A program made the position numbers and the translations under genes. This document shows positions 18,508 through 27,299 of a stretch of DNA of 64,000 bases, in pieces. Under the pieces are notes generated by a model. It was not told the origin of the DNA. It worked only from the letters and a program-made list of their open reading frames with translations, and did no database searches. Every line of letters starts with the position of its first letter. The stretch's first letter is position 1. Source of the stretch: Saccharopolyspora flava (GTDB lineage Bacteria; Actinomycetota; Actinomycetes; Mycobacteriales; Pseudonocardiaceae); assembly GCF_900116135.1 (NCBI RefSeq), contig NZ_FOZX01000011.1, positions 107,479 to 171,478 of the forward strand. The letters run 5' to 3'.

Positions 18508-19416
18508 ATGGTCTTGTCGTTGCCGGACGAGATGCTGTCCGGCGAGGATCCCGAACACCCGGAGGGGGCAGGGCGTTCGGGCGACTTCCCGCGCAGCGCC
18601 GCCGTGCTGGCGCGGATGCGTTCGGAGAACTTCCCGGTGGCCTCCCGCATCCTGCCCGGCGGTGTCCGCAGGCACCTGCACGCGCTCTACGGCTACTTCC
18701 GCCTCGTCGACTACGCCGGTGACGAAGCGCCCGGAAACCGCGAGGCGCTGCTGGACTTCCTCGAACACGATCTCGAACGCGCCTACGCGGGATCCGCCCG
18801 GCTGCCGCTCATGCAGGCGCTGCAGGAGACCGTCGCCGACCGCGCCATCCCGCAGTCCACACTGGTCAAGCTCATCGAGGCCAACCGCCGCGACCAGCAC
18901 GTCAAGCGCTACGCCGACTTCGACGAGCTGCTGGACTACTGCGCGCTGTCGGCCAACCCGGTCGGCGAGTCGGTGCTGCACGTGTTCGGCCGCGCCGAAG
19001 AAGGGCTGATCGCGCTGTCCGACCGGATCTGCAGCGCCCTGCAGATCCTGGAGCACCTGCAGGACCTCGCCGAGGACCACCGGGCCGGACGCGTCTACGT
19101 GCCCGCCGAGGACCTGGCGCGCTACGGCTGCCAGGAACTCGACCTGGCCGCCCCGCGCGCCTCGACCGCGCTGCGCGGGCTGGTGCGCTTCGAGGTGGAC
19201 CGCGCCCGCCGCATGCTGCGCGACGGCAGCGTGCTGGTCGGAGCCCTGTCGGGAACCGCGCGGGTGGCCGTGGCCGGCTACGTCGCCGGAGGGCTGGCCA
19301 CCGTCGCCGCGTTCGCCGCGGCCGGACACGACCCGCTGGCCGCGCCGGTCAGCCCGAGCAGGTCGCGCACGTTCGCCGAGTGGGCGCGACTGCACGCGAT
19401 GGGAGGGACTCGGTGA
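18508..19416 (+). CDS. hpnC: Squalene biosynthesis protein HpnC (hydroxysqualene synthase)
   Basis: A 302-aa trans-isoprenyl diphosphate synthase-like protein, first gene of the hopanoid operon. In the three-step route HpnC converts presqualene diphosphate to hydroxysqualene. Landmarks: NFPVASRILPGGVRRHL; ALYGYFRLVDYAGDE, the degenerate first Asp motif characteristic of HpnC; PVGESVLHVFG; and QILEHLQDLAEDHRAGRVYV for the second Asp-rich motif. The ATG at 18508 has a strong GGAGGAGG site. The end overlaps the next gene (GTGA at 19413). Order and identity of the following genes make the assignment firm. Confidence 0.93.
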   Translation: MVLSLPDEMLSGEDPEHPEGAGRSGDFPRSAAVLARMRSENFPVASRILPGGVRRHLHALYGYFRLVDYAGDEAPGNREALLDFLEHDLERAYAGSARLPLMQALQETVADRAIPQSTLVKLIEANRRDQHVKRYADFDELLDYCALSANPVGESVLHVFGRAEEGLIALSDRICSALQILEHLQDLAEDHRAGRVYVPAEDLARYGCQELDLAAPRASTALRGLVRFEVDRARRMLRDGSVLVGALSGTARVAVAGYVAGGLATVAAFAAAGHDPLAAPVSPSRSRTFAEWARLHAMGGTR

Positions 19417-20276
19417 CCCAACCGACTCAGATCCGCGACGCCTACCAGGAGTGCGAGCGGATCACCCGAGAGCAGGCGCGCAACTTCTCCTACGGCATCC
19501 GCCTGCTGCCGGGCCCGAAGCGCCGAGCCCTCTCGGCGGTGTACGCCTTCGCCCGTCGCGTCGACGACATCGGCGACGGCGAGCTGCCGCGCGAGGACAA
19601 GCTGCGCGAGCTCAAGCAGTGCCGCGAAGCCGTGCACCAGGCCTCGATCGGGTCGGCCGACCCGGTGCTGGCCGCGCTCGCCGACGTCGCGAGCCGGATG
19701 CCGCTGCCGCTGGAGGCCTTCGACGAGCTCATCGACGGCTGCGAGGCCGACGTGCGCGGCACCGGCTACACCACCTTCGACGAGCTGCTGCACTACTGCC
19801 GCTGCGTGGCCGGGTCGATCGGCCGGCTGTCGCTGGGCGTGTTCGGTACCGACGACCCGGACACCGCCACCCCGCGCGCCGACGCGCTCGGAGTGGCGCT
19901 GCAGCTGACCAACATCCTGCGCGACGTCCGCGAGGACCAGCTCAACGGCCGGGTGTACCTGCCCGCGGACGACCTCGCGCACTTCGGGGTGCGGCTGGAA
20001 CCCGGCAGCGGGTTCGTCGAGGACAGCGCCCGCTGGAACCGGCTGGTGCGCTTCCAGGCCGCCCGCGCCGAGCGCTGGTACATCGAGGGGTTCCGGTTGC
20101 TGCCGATGCTGGACCGGCGCTCGCGGGCCTGCTGCGCGTCGATGGCCGGGATCTACCACGAGCTGCTGGTGCGCATCGCCTGCAACCCCAACGCCGCGAT
20201 GCACCAGCGCACCTCGCTGACCGGGTGGCGCAAGGCGGGAGTGGCGGCCCGCTCGCTGGCGGGGATGGCGCCGTGA
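19413..20276 (+). CDS. hpnD: Presqualene diphosphate synthase HpnD
   Basis: A 287-aa squalene/phytoene synthase family enzyme. It would join two farnesyl diphosphates to presqualene diphosphate. Motifs: ARNFSYGIRLLPGPKRRAL, ARRVDDIGDGELPRE (first Asp-rich motif intact, unlike HpnC), SIGRLSLGVFG and QLTNILRDVREDQLNGRVYLP (second Asp-rich motif). The GTG start at 19413 overlaps the hpnC stop, and the stop overlaps the hpnE start at 20273. Having both an intact HpnD and a degenerate HpnC is the hallmark of the HpnCDE route rather than a single squalene synthase. Confidence 0.94.
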   Translation: MTQPTQIRDAYQECERITREQARNFSYGIRLLPGPKRRALSAVYAFARRVDDIGDGELPREDKLRELKQCREAVHQASIGSADPVLAALADVASRMPLPLEAFDELIDGCEADVRGTGYTTFDELLHYCRCVAGSIGRLSLGVFGTDDPDTATPRADALGVALQLTNILRDVREDQLNGRVYLPADDLAHFGVRLEPGSGFVEDSARWNRLVRFQAARAERWYIEGFRLLPMLDRRSRACCASMAGIYHELLVRIACNPNAAMHQRTSLTGWRKAGVAARSLAGMAP

Positions 20277-21634
20277 ACCGGGGGAGCGTCGTGGTCGTCG
20301 GCGGTGGCCTGGCCGGGATCACCGCCGCGCTGGAGTGCCGCGAGCGCGGCTACGCCGTCCAGCTGCTGGAGGCGCGGCCCAGGCTGGGCGGGGCCACCTA
20401 CTCGTTCGCGCGCGGCGAGCTGCTCATCGACACCGGCCAGCACGTGCTGCTGCGCTGCTACACCGCCTACCTCGACCTGCTGCGCAGGATCGGCGCCGCC
20501 GACGGGATCCGGATGCAGCAGCGCTTCGAGATCCCGGTGCTCAGCCCCGGTGCGGCGCCCGCGACACTGCGGCGCTGGAACCTGCGCGCACCCGCGCACC
20601 TGACCCCGGCGCTGCTGGGCTACCGGAAGCTGAACCCGCTGCAGCGGGCCCGGGTCGCGCGCACCGCGCTCACGCTGCGCGGGCTGGACCCGGCCGATCC
20701 GGCGCTGGACGAGCAGAGCTTCGGGCAGTGGCTGCGCGCCCAGGGCGAAACGCCGCGCGCGGTGGAGGCGCTGTGGGGTCTGCTGGCGGTGGCCGCGCTC
20801 AACGCCGAACCCGAGCACGCCTCGATGGCCTTGGCGGCCAAGGTGTTCCGCACCGGCGTGCTCGACTCGGCCGAGGCCTGCGACATCGGCATCCCGCAGC
20901 GGCCGCTGTCGGAGCTGCACGGCGACGCCGGCCTGCGGGCCCTGACCGCGGCGGGCGCGCAGGTGCGGCTGCGGTGCAAGGTGCGCGCGATCCGGCGTGG
21001 TGCCAACGGTTTTCAGATCCCGATCGACGACCAGGCCGGGCAGGCCGAGCTCACGGCGGACTCGGTGGTCGTGGCGACGCCGCACCCGGCGGCGGCCGGT
21101 CTGCTGGCCGACCTGCCGGTGCGCGGCGCCTGCGACTGGGCGCGGCTGTCGTCGGCGCCGATCGTCAACGTGCACGCCCACTTCGACCGCCAGGTCACCG
21201 AGCTGGAGATGGCCGCCGCGCTGGACTCGCCGGTGCAATGGGTCTTCGACCGCACCCGCATCTCGGGGGCGCGCACCGGCCAGTACCTGGCGCTGTCGCA
21301 GTCGGCGGCCCAGCAGGAGCTCGGGATGCGCACCGAGGAGCTGCGCGAGATCTTCCTGCCCGCGCTGCGGGATCTCTTCCCGGCCGCCCGGCAGGCCCGG
21401 CTGCTCGACTTCTTCGTCACCCGCGAACCCCACGCCACGTTCCGGCAGGCGCCGGGCACCGCGGCGCTGCGCCCGGAGGCGCGCACCAACGTGCCGGGGC
21501 TGGTGCTGGCCGGCGCGTGGACCGCGACCGGGTGGCCGGACACCACCGAAGGTGCCGTTCGCAGCGGGATCAGCGCCGCCGAGGTGGTCGACAGCCAGCA
21601 GCGAGCACCGCAGAGCGTGGAGGTGACGGCATGA
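20273..21634 (+). CDS. hpnE: Hydroxysqualene dehydroxylase HpnE (FAD-dependent)
   Basis: A 453-aa flavoprotein of the phytoene desaturase-like superfamily, catalysing the last step to squalene. The N-terminal Rossmann motif is VVVVGGGLAGITAALECRE with the acidic VQLLEARPRLGG. The FAD-binding C-terminus is VLAGAWTATGWPDTTEGAV. The substrate-binding middle contains QVLLRCY-like text as GQHVLLRCYTAYLDLLRRIG. The GTG start overlaps hpnD, and the stop overlaps the polyprenyl synthase start (ATGA at 21631). Confidence 0.93.
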   Translation: MNRGSVVVVGGGLAGITAALECRERGYAVQLLEARPRLGGATYSFARGELLIDTGQHVLLRCYTAYLDLLRRIGAADGIRMQQRFEIPVLSPGAAPATLRRWNLRAPAHLTPALLGYRKLNPLQRARVARTALTLRGLDPADPALDEQSFGQWLRAQGETPRAVEALWGLLAVAALNAEPEHASMALAAKVFRTGVLDSAEACDIGIPQRPLSELHGDAGLRALTAAGAQVRLRCKVRAIRRGANGFQIPIDDQAGQAELTADSVVVATPHPAAAGLLADLPVRGACDWARLSSAPIVNVHAHFDRQVTELEMAAALDSPVQWVFDRTRISGARTGQYLALSQSAAQQELGMRTEELREIFLPALRDLFPAARQARLLDFFVTREPHATFRQAPGTAALRPEARTNVPGLVLAGAWTATGWPDTTEGAVRSGISAAEVVDSQQRAPQSVEVTA

Positions 21635-22638
21635 CCGCAGTCCTGCCCCTGGCGCTGCGCAGCGCCAAGGAATCGGTCGAACCCACGCTGCGCTCGGCGG
21701 TGGCGCGGCTCGACGTCGACACCCGCCGCGTCGCCGAGTACCACTTCGGGTGGAGCGACGTGCACGGCGCGCCCACCGACGCCGGCGGCAAGGCGCTGCG
21801 CCCGGCGATGGCGCTGGCCGCCACCGAAATCGCCTGCGGCGAACCGGAACTCGGCGTCGCCGGGGCCGCGGCGGTGGAGCTGGTGCACAACTTCTCGCTG
21901 CTGCACGACGACGTGATGGACGGCGATACCTCCCGCAGGCACCGGCCCACCGCCTGGACCGCGTTCGGCTCCTCGGCGGCGATCCTGGCCGGTGACGCGC
22001 TGCTGGCGGTCGCCCCGGAGGTGCTGCTGGAGTCCGCCTCGCCGCACGCGTCGGTGGCGGTGCGGTCGTTGTCGGCGACCACCCGGGTGCTCATCGCCGG
22101 GCAGGCCGCCGACCTCGACTTCGAGAAGCGCACCGACGTCGACCTCACCGAGTGCCTGAGCATGGCGCACGACAAGACCGCCGCGCTGCTGGCCTGCGCC
22201 TGCTCCATCGGGCCGCTGAGCGCGGGCGCGCCGCGCGGGAAGGTGCGCGCGCTGCACGGCTACGGCACCGAGCTGGGCATGGCGTTCCAGCTCGTCGACG
22301 ACCTGCTGGGCCTGTGGGGAGACCCGGAGGTCACCGGCAAGCCGGTCCTGTCGGACCTGCGCACCCGCAAGAAGTCGGTCCCGGTGGTGCACGCCCTGAC
22401 CTCCGGCACGACAGCGGGCGAGCGGCTCTCGGAGCTCTACGAGCAGACCGAGCCGCTCACCGAGGAGCAGTTGCACGAAGCCGCCGAGATGGTGCGCCGC
22501 GCCGGTTCCGAGGACTGGACGCGGCGGGAGTGCCGGCGTCGGCTCGAGCGCGCGGAGGCAGCGCTGGAAGCCGGATCGCTGGGCGACACCGCGGCACTGG
22601 GAGAGCTCGCCGAATTCATCGTACGGAGGAAGCTTTGA
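21631..22638 (+). CDS. Polyprenyl diphosphate synthase (FPP/GGPP type)
   Basis: A 335-aa trans-prenyltransferase. The first Asp-rich motif is SLLHDDVMDGD and the second is FQLVDDLLGLWGDP. GGKALRPAMALAATE and DKTAALLACACSIG are further family stretches. Position inside the hopanoid operon suggests it supplies farnesyl diphosphate to HpnD, although chain length (C15 or C20) cannot be fixed by eye. Both ends overlap their neighbours (ATGA at 21631, TTGA at 22635), so translation is coupled through to the cyclase. Confidence 0.92.
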   Translation: MTAVLPLALRSAKESVEPTLRSAVARLDVDTRRVAEYHFGWSDVHGAPTDAGGKALRPAMALAATEIACGEPELGVAGAAAVELVHNFSLLHDDVMDGDTSRRHRPTAWTAFGSSAAILAGDALLAVAPEVLLESASPHASVAVRSLSATTRVLIAGQAADLDFEKRTDVDLTECLSMAHDKTAALLACACSIGPLSAGAPRGKVRALHGYGTELGMAFQLVDDLLGLWGDPEVTGKPVLSDLRTRKKSVPVVHALTSGTTAGERLSELYEQTEPLTEEQLHEAAEMVRRAGSEDWTRRECRRRLERAEAALEAGSLGDTAALGELAEFIVRRKL

Positions 22639-24575
22639 CCGATCAGCTGCAACAGTCCGCGCGATCCGCCGCCACGGCCGCGGAGATCCCCAGCCAGGGC
22701 GCGGTGCGCGCGGACGCGCGGATGGCCGCGCTGGCGGCCCGCGACCACCTGCTGTCGCTGCAGAGCCCGGAGGGCTGGTGGAAGGGCGAGCTGCAGACCA
22801 ACGTGACGATGGACGTCGAGGACCTCCTGCTGCGGCAGTTCCTCGGCATCCGCACCGCCACCGAGACCGAGCAGGCCGCGCGCTGGATCCGGTCCCAGCA
22901 GCGCGAGGACGGCACCTGGGCGAACTTCCACGGCGGTCCCGGCGACCTGTCCACCACCGTCGAGGCCTACACCGCGCTCAAGCTCGCCGGCGACGACGTC
23001 GAGGCCGCGCACATGCGGATCACGCGGGACTGGATCCTCGCCCGCGGCGGGCTGGAGGAGACGCGGGTGTTCACCCGGATCTGGCTGGCGCTGTTCGGCG
23101 AGTGGTCGTGGGACGACCTGCCCGCCATGCCGCCGGAGGTCGTGCTGCTGCCGAAGTGGTGCCCGCTCAACGTCTCCGACTGGGCCTGCTGGGCGCGCCA
23201 GACCGTGGTGCCGCTGACCGTGGTGTGCACCCTGCGGCCGCGCCGCGACCTGGGCATCAGCGTCCGCGAGCTGCGCACCGGGCGGCCCGCGTCGCCGCCG
23301 CGCCGGGAGTGGTCCTGGGCCTACGGCTTCCACAGCCTCGACCGCGTCCTGCACCGCTACCACCGGCGCCCGGTCAAGTCGCTGCGCGAGCACGCGATGC
23401 GCCGCGCCGCCGAGTGGATCGTGGCCCGCCAGGAGGCCGACGGCTCGTGGGGCGGCATCCAGCCGCCGTGGGTGTACTCGATCCTCGCGCTGCACCTGCT
23501 CGGGTATCCGATGGACCACCCGGTGATCGCCCAGGGGCTCAGCGGGATGGAGCGGTTCCTCATCCGCGAGCAGACCCCCGACGGCGTGGTGCGCAGGCTG
23601 GAGGCCTGCCAGTCGCCGGTGTGGGACACGGTGCTGGGCGTGCAGGCGCTGCACGACGCGGGCGTTCCGGCCGATCACCCGTCGCTGCGGCGCGCCGCGG
23701 ACTACCTGCTGGCCGAGGAGATCCGGGTCAAGGGCGACTGGGCGGTGCAGCGCCCCGATCTGCCCGCCGGCGGTGGCTGGGCGTTCGAGTTCGACAACGA
23801 CGGATACCCCGACATCGACGACACCGCCGAGGTGCTGCTGGCGCTCAACCGCGTCGACCACCCCGATCCCGAGGCGGTGCGCGGAGCGATCGCGCGCGGG
23901 CTGCGGTGGTTGCGCGGGATGCGCTCGAAGGACGGCGGCTGGGCCGCCTTCGACGCCGACAACACCCGCCAGTTGGTCCGCAAGCTGCCGTTCTGCGACT
24001 TCGGCGAGGTCATCGACCCGCCGTCGGCCGACGTCACCGCGCACGTGGTGGAGGCGCTGGCGGTGCTCGGCGAGGACGACGAGGTGCTGCGCGGCGGCGT
24101 GAAGTGGTTGCTGGCCAACCAGGAGCGGGACGGGTCGTGGTTCGGGCGGTGGGGCGCCAACCACGTCTACGGCACCGGCGCGGTGGTGCCCGCCCTGGTC
24201 GCGGCCGGGGTCGACCGGCAGCACCGCTCGCTGCGCGACGCGGTGCGGTGGCTGGAGCAGCACCAGAACGCCGACGGCGGCTGGGGCGAGGACCTGCGCT
24301 CCTACGACGATCCGGAGTGGATCGGCCGCGGCGCCTCCACGGCCTCGCAGACGGGGTGGGCGCTGATGGCGCTGCTGGCGATGAACCGGCACGACAGCGA
24401 CGCGGTGCGCCGCGGCGTCGGCTACCTGGCCCGCAGCCAGCGCGCCGACGGCGGCTGGGACGAACCGCAGTTCACCGGGACCGGGTTCCCCGGCGACTTC
24501 TACATCAACTACCACCTGTACCGGGTGATCTTCCCGCTGACCGCGCTCGGGCGCTACCTGCGGGACGGGGAGTGA
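22635..24575 (+). CDS. shc: Squalene-hopene cyclase
   Basis: A 646-aa class II triterpene cyclase. It would cyclise squalene to hopene at the cytoplasmic membrane face. The protonating motif is YPDIDDTAEVLLAL (DxDDTA). Several QW repeats are visible: QQREDGTWANF, RQEADGSWGG, RSKDGGWAAFD, NQERDGSWFGRWG, QNADGGWGED and QRADGGWDEPQF. The C-terminus FYINYHLYRVIFPLTALGRY is typical. The start is a TTG overlapping the preceding stop (TTGA), preceded by ACGGAGGAAGC. The N-terminal 40 residues are rich in Ala and polar residues. The gene is full length for the family. Confidence 0.96.
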   Translation: MTDQLQQSARSAATAAEIPSQGAVRADARMAALAARDHLLSLQSPEGWWKGELQTNVTMDVEDLLLRQFLGIRTATETEQAARWIRSQQREDGTWANFHGGPGDLSTTVEAYTALKLAGDDVEAAHMRITRDWILARGGLEETRVFTRIWLALFGEWSWDDLPAMPPEVVLLPKWCPLNVSDWACWARQTVVPLTVVCTLRPRRDLGISVRELRTGRPASPPRREWSWAYGFHSLDRVLHRYHRRPVKSLREHAMRRAAEWIVARQEADGSWGGIQPPWVYSILALHLLGYPMDHPVIAQGLSGMERFLIREQTPDGVVRRLEACQSPVWDTVLGVQALHDAGVPADHPSLRRAADYLLAEEIRVKGDWAVQRPDLPAGGGWAFEFDNDGYPDIDDTAEVLLALNRVDHPDPEAVRGAIARGLRWLRGMRSKDGGWAAFDADNTRQLVRKLPFCDFGEVIDPPSADVTAHVVEALAVLGEDDEVLRGGVKWLLANQERDGSWFGRWGANHVYGTGAVVPALVAAGVDRQHRSLRDAVRWLEQHQNADGGWGEDLRSYDDPEWIGRGASTASQTGWALMALLAMNRHDSDAVRRGVGYLARSQRADGGWDEPQFTGTGFPGDFYINYHLYRVIFPLTALGRYLRDGE

Positions 24576-24577
24576 GC

Positions 24578-25237
24578 ATGTCGACGAGGATGCTGATCTG
24601 CGCTCCGATGCGGCTGGAGGCCAGCGCGCTGCGCTCGGCCGCCGACAACACCGCGTCGGGCCAGGAGACCATGCGCACCACCGGCCTCGGGGCCGATTCG
24701 GTGGCGGTGCGCCGCACCGGCTACGGGCCGCGCCGCAGCGCCCGCAGCGCGGTCCGGTTGCTGGCCGCCGACTTCGACGTCCTGGTCGTCGCCGGGCTCG
24801 CCGGCGGGCTGTCGCCGGAGGTGCGCAGCGGAGACGTGATCGTCGCCGACGAGCTGCGCGGGCACCGGGAGGTGCTGCGCTGCCAGGCCGCCGATTCGCT
24901 GGCGGCCGAGCTCGTGCGCAGCGGTTTCCCGGTGCGCTGCGGGCCGATCGTGACCACCGACGCGCTGGCGCACGGCCAGCGCCGCGCCGAGCTGGCCGCC
25001 ACCGGTGCGCTGGCGGTGGACCTGGAGTCGGCGGTGCTGGCCCAGGCCGCCGGGCACCGCCCGCTGGCGGTGGTGCGGGTCGTGGTCGACACCCCGCAGC
25101 ACCCCCTGATGCGGCCGGGCACCGTCCGCCGGGCGATGTCCGGGCTGGCGCGGCTGCACGCCGTGGGCTCGTGCCTGCGGCGGTGGGGCCGCCAGATCCC
25201 GCCGGAAGTCCGCACGACCTGTGAGGAGGCGTTGTAG
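24578..25237 (+). CDS. hpnG: HpnG, adenosylhopane nucleosidase/phosphorylase
   Basis: A 219-aa nucleoside-phosphorylase-like protein. In bacteriohopanepolyol synthesis HpnG removes adenine from adenosylhopane, giving phosphoribohopane or ribosylhopane. The family pattern is seen in LICAPMRLEASALRSA, VLVVAGLAGGLSPEVRSGDV, CGPIVTTDALAHGQRRAELA and LAVDLESAVLAQAAG (with the catalytic-region Asp-Leu-Glu-Ser). The ATG at 24578 is 2 bp after the cyclase stop. The following radical SAM gene begins 2 bp after this stop. Confidence 0.9.
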   Translation: MSTRMLICAPMRLEASALRSAADNTASGQETMRTTGLGADSVAVRRTGYGPRRSARSAVRLLAADFDVLVVAGLAGGLSPEVRSGDVIVADELRGHREVLRCQAADSLAAELVRSGFPVRCGPIVTTDALAHGQRRAELAATGALAVDLESAVLAQAAGHRPLAVVRVVVDTPQHPLMRPGTVRRAMSGLARLHAVGSCLRRWGRQIPPEVRTTCEEAL

Positions 25238-25239
25238 CC

Positions 25240-26241
25240 ATGGGCATTCCCGTGCGCCAGGCGGTCCGCGTCGGGGCCTACCTGCTCAAGCAGAAGCTCG
25301 CGCGGCGCGAGAAGTTCGCGCTCACCCTGGAGCTGGAGCCGCTGTTCGCCTGCAACCTGGCCTGCGCCGGGTGCGGCAAGATCCAGCACCCGGCCAACGT
25401 GCTCAAGCAGCGGATGCCGGTCGAGCAGGCGCTGGCCGCGGTCGAGGAGTGCGGCGCCCCGGTGGTCTCGATCGCCGGGGGAGAGCCGCTGATGCACCCG
25501 CAGATCGACGTGCTGGTGCGGGAACTGGTCAAGCGCAAGAAGTTCGTCTACCTGTGCACCAACGCGCTGCTGATGCCGCGCAAGATCGACGAGTTCGAGC
25601 CGTCGCCGTACTTCTCGTTCGCGGTGCACATCGACGGGCTGGAGGAGCGGCACGACGCCTCGGTGTGCAAGAAGGGCGTGTTCGCCCAGGCCGTGGACAA
25701 CGTGAAGGACGCGCAGCGGCGAGGTTTCCGGGTCACGACCAACTCGACGTTCTTCACCACCGACACGCCGCAGTCGGTCATCGAGGTGCTCGACTTCCTC
25801 AACAACGACCTCGAGGTCGACCAGATGATGCTCTCGCCCGCCTACGCCTACGACAAGGCGCCGGACCAGGAGCACTTCCTCGGCGTGACCGAGACCCGCG
25901 AGCTGTTCAAGAAGGTCTTCGCCGACGGGCGGCGGAAGAAGTGGCGCTTCAACCACTCGCCGCTGTTCCTGGACTTCCTGGAGGGCAAGGTCGACTTCGA
26001 CTGCACCGCGTGGGCGATCCCGTCGTACTCGCTCTACGGCTGGCAGCGGCCCTGCTACCTGATGAACGACGGCTACGCCGCCAGCTACCGCGAACTGCTG
26101 GAGGACACCGACTGGCAGGCCTACGGCCGGGGCAACGATCCGCGCTGCGCCAACTGCATGGCCCACTGCGGCTACGAACCCACCTCGGTCCTGGCCACCA
26201 TGGGCTCCCTCCGAGAATCCCTGCGCGCCCTCCGCGGCTGA
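25240..26241 (+). CDS. hpnH: HpnH, radical SAM adenosylhopane synthase
   Basis: A 333-aa radical SAM enzyme. It joins a 5'-deoxyadenosyl group to hopene, the first step in extended side-chain hopanoids. The cluster motif is FACNLACAGCGK (CxxxCxxC). IAGGEPLMHP is the GGE motif. The C-terminal part holds more Cys (DPRCANCMAHCGYEPTS), as is usual in the SPASM-like tail of HpnH. It is the last gene of the operon, and an imperfect hairpin follows at 26295. No later tailoring genes (hpnO, hpnI, hpnJ, hpnP) are in the window. Confidence 0.95.
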   Translation: MGIPVRQAVRVGAYLLKQKLARREKFALTLELEPLFACNLACAGCGKIQHPANVLKQRMPVEQALAAVEECGAPVVSIAGGEPLMHPQIDVLVRELVKRKKFVYLCTNALLMPRKIDEFEPSPYFSFAVHIDGLEERHDASVCKKGVFAQAVDNVKDAQRRGFRVTTNSTFFTTDTPQSVIEVLDFLNNDLEVDQMMLSPAYAYDKAPDQEHFLGVTETRELFKKVFADGRRKKWRFNHSPLFLDFLEGKVDFDCTAWAIPSYSLYGWQRPCYLMNDGYAASYRELLEDTDWQAYGRGNDPRCANCMAHCGYEPTSVLATMGSLRESLRALRG

Positions 26242-26294
26242 CCGCACCGCGCGGTGCCGCCTGCGATCGAGCGCCGCGGCGGTGTCGGTGATCG

Positions 26295-26380
26295 TGGGCA
26301 GGGGACAGTTTTAGTCCAAATCACCCATGATCAATATCCGTTTTGTCTGGACAGTTCGGGCTAAAACTGCCCCCTGCCCA
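26295..26380. repeat. Long inverted repeat between convergent hpnH and methyltransferase genes
   Basis: A 20-bp arm (26295-26314: TGGGCAGGGGACAGTTTTAG) matches the complement of 26361-26380 at 19 of 20 positions. The 46-bp loop is AT-richer than its surroundings (ATGATCAATATCCG). It may be a bidirectional terminator, but the loop is unusually long. A miniature mobile element remnant is an alternative. The rest of 26242-26421 holds no gene. Confidence 0.55.
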
Positions 26381-26421
26381 CCGACGCACCCGAAGTGAGT
26401 CACCCGAAACACCCTGCGGGG

Positions 26422-27234
26422 TCAGGACTTGCGTCCCACGGCCGCCGCGATGCAGCGCGCGGCCGAGGACAGCGGGGTGAGGCGCGGGCCGTCGGGCCAC
26501 CAGTCGTCGTTGACGACCAAGCCCGGTTCGACGAGCTCGAGATCGCCGAGGATGTCGAGGATCTGCGCGCGGGTGCGCCAGAACCCGCGTCCCGTCCCGC
26601 CCTCGCCCTGCATGATCGACTCGACCCGGCGGGCGGTGGCGGTGTCCTCGTCCTCCGGGTCGAGGAAGTGCGTGAACGCCACGTAGGACCCGGCTGGCAG
26701 GGCGTCGACGTAGGTGCGCAGCACCTCGGCCGGCGGGAGGCCGAACCGCTCCTCGTGGTGGTGCAGCGTGGCCACGTGCAGCAGCGCCATCGGGCGGGAG
26801 AAGTCGAGGAAGTCGCGCACCACGTCGCTGTCGAGGACCTGCTCCGGCCGGAAGATGTCGGCGCCCAGCAGCCGCGTTCCCTCGTCGGCGGCCAGCAGAT
26901 CGCGGCCGTGGGCGAGCACCACCGGGTCGTTGTCGACGTAGACCACGCGGGCATCGCGGTTGAGCCGCTGGGCGATCTGGTGGGTGTTCTCGGCGGTCGG
27001 CAGGCCCGACCCGCAGTCCAGGAACTGGTCGAGCCCGGCGTGGGCGGTCAGGAACCGCACGGCCCTGGTCAGGAACATCCGGTTGCTGATCGCGATCTGG
27101 CGGACCTCGGGCACGGCCTGGTCCATGCGGTGCAGCAGTTCCCGGTCCACCGGGAAGTTCGTCGTGCCGCCGATGGCGTAGTCGTAGGCGCGAGCGATGC
27201 TCGGCACGCTGGTGTCGATGGGATCGGACATCAC
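26422..27234 (-). CDS. SAM-dependent methyltransferase, DUF574 type
   Basis: A 270-aa protein of the actinobacterial family recalled as DUF574 / Methyltransf_19. Family landmarks: SVPSIARAYDYAIGGTTNFPVD at the N-terminus, LDCGSGLPTAENTHQIAQ (SAM loop), ARVVYVDNDPVVLAHGR (acidic residue for ribose), and a late GFWRTRAQILDIL. The start is GTG at 27234 behind GGGAGG; the ATG at 27231 is equally usable. Such genes are abundant in Streptomyces and Pseudonocardiaceae, and their substrates are unknown. It is single, with a separate promoter region upstream. Confidence 0.88.
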   Translation of the reverse strand: MMSDPIDTSVPSIARAYDYAIGGTTNFPVDRELLHRMDQAVPEVRQIAISNRMFLTRAVRFLTAHAGLDQFLDCGSGLPTAENTHQIAQRLNRDARVVYVDNDPVVLAHGRDLLAADEGTRLLGADIFRPEQVLDSDVVRDFLDFSRPMALLHVATLHHHEERFGLPPAEVLRTYVDALPAGSYVAFTHFLDPEDEDTATARRVESIMQGEGGTGRGFWRTRAQILDILGDLELVEPGLVVNDDWWPDGPRLTPLSSAARCIAAAVGRKS

Positions 27235-27299
27235 GCACGGACCTCCCGCGACGGCGTCTCGACGAGCTTAACCACCGACGCGACCGGGTGCGGCGGGAT

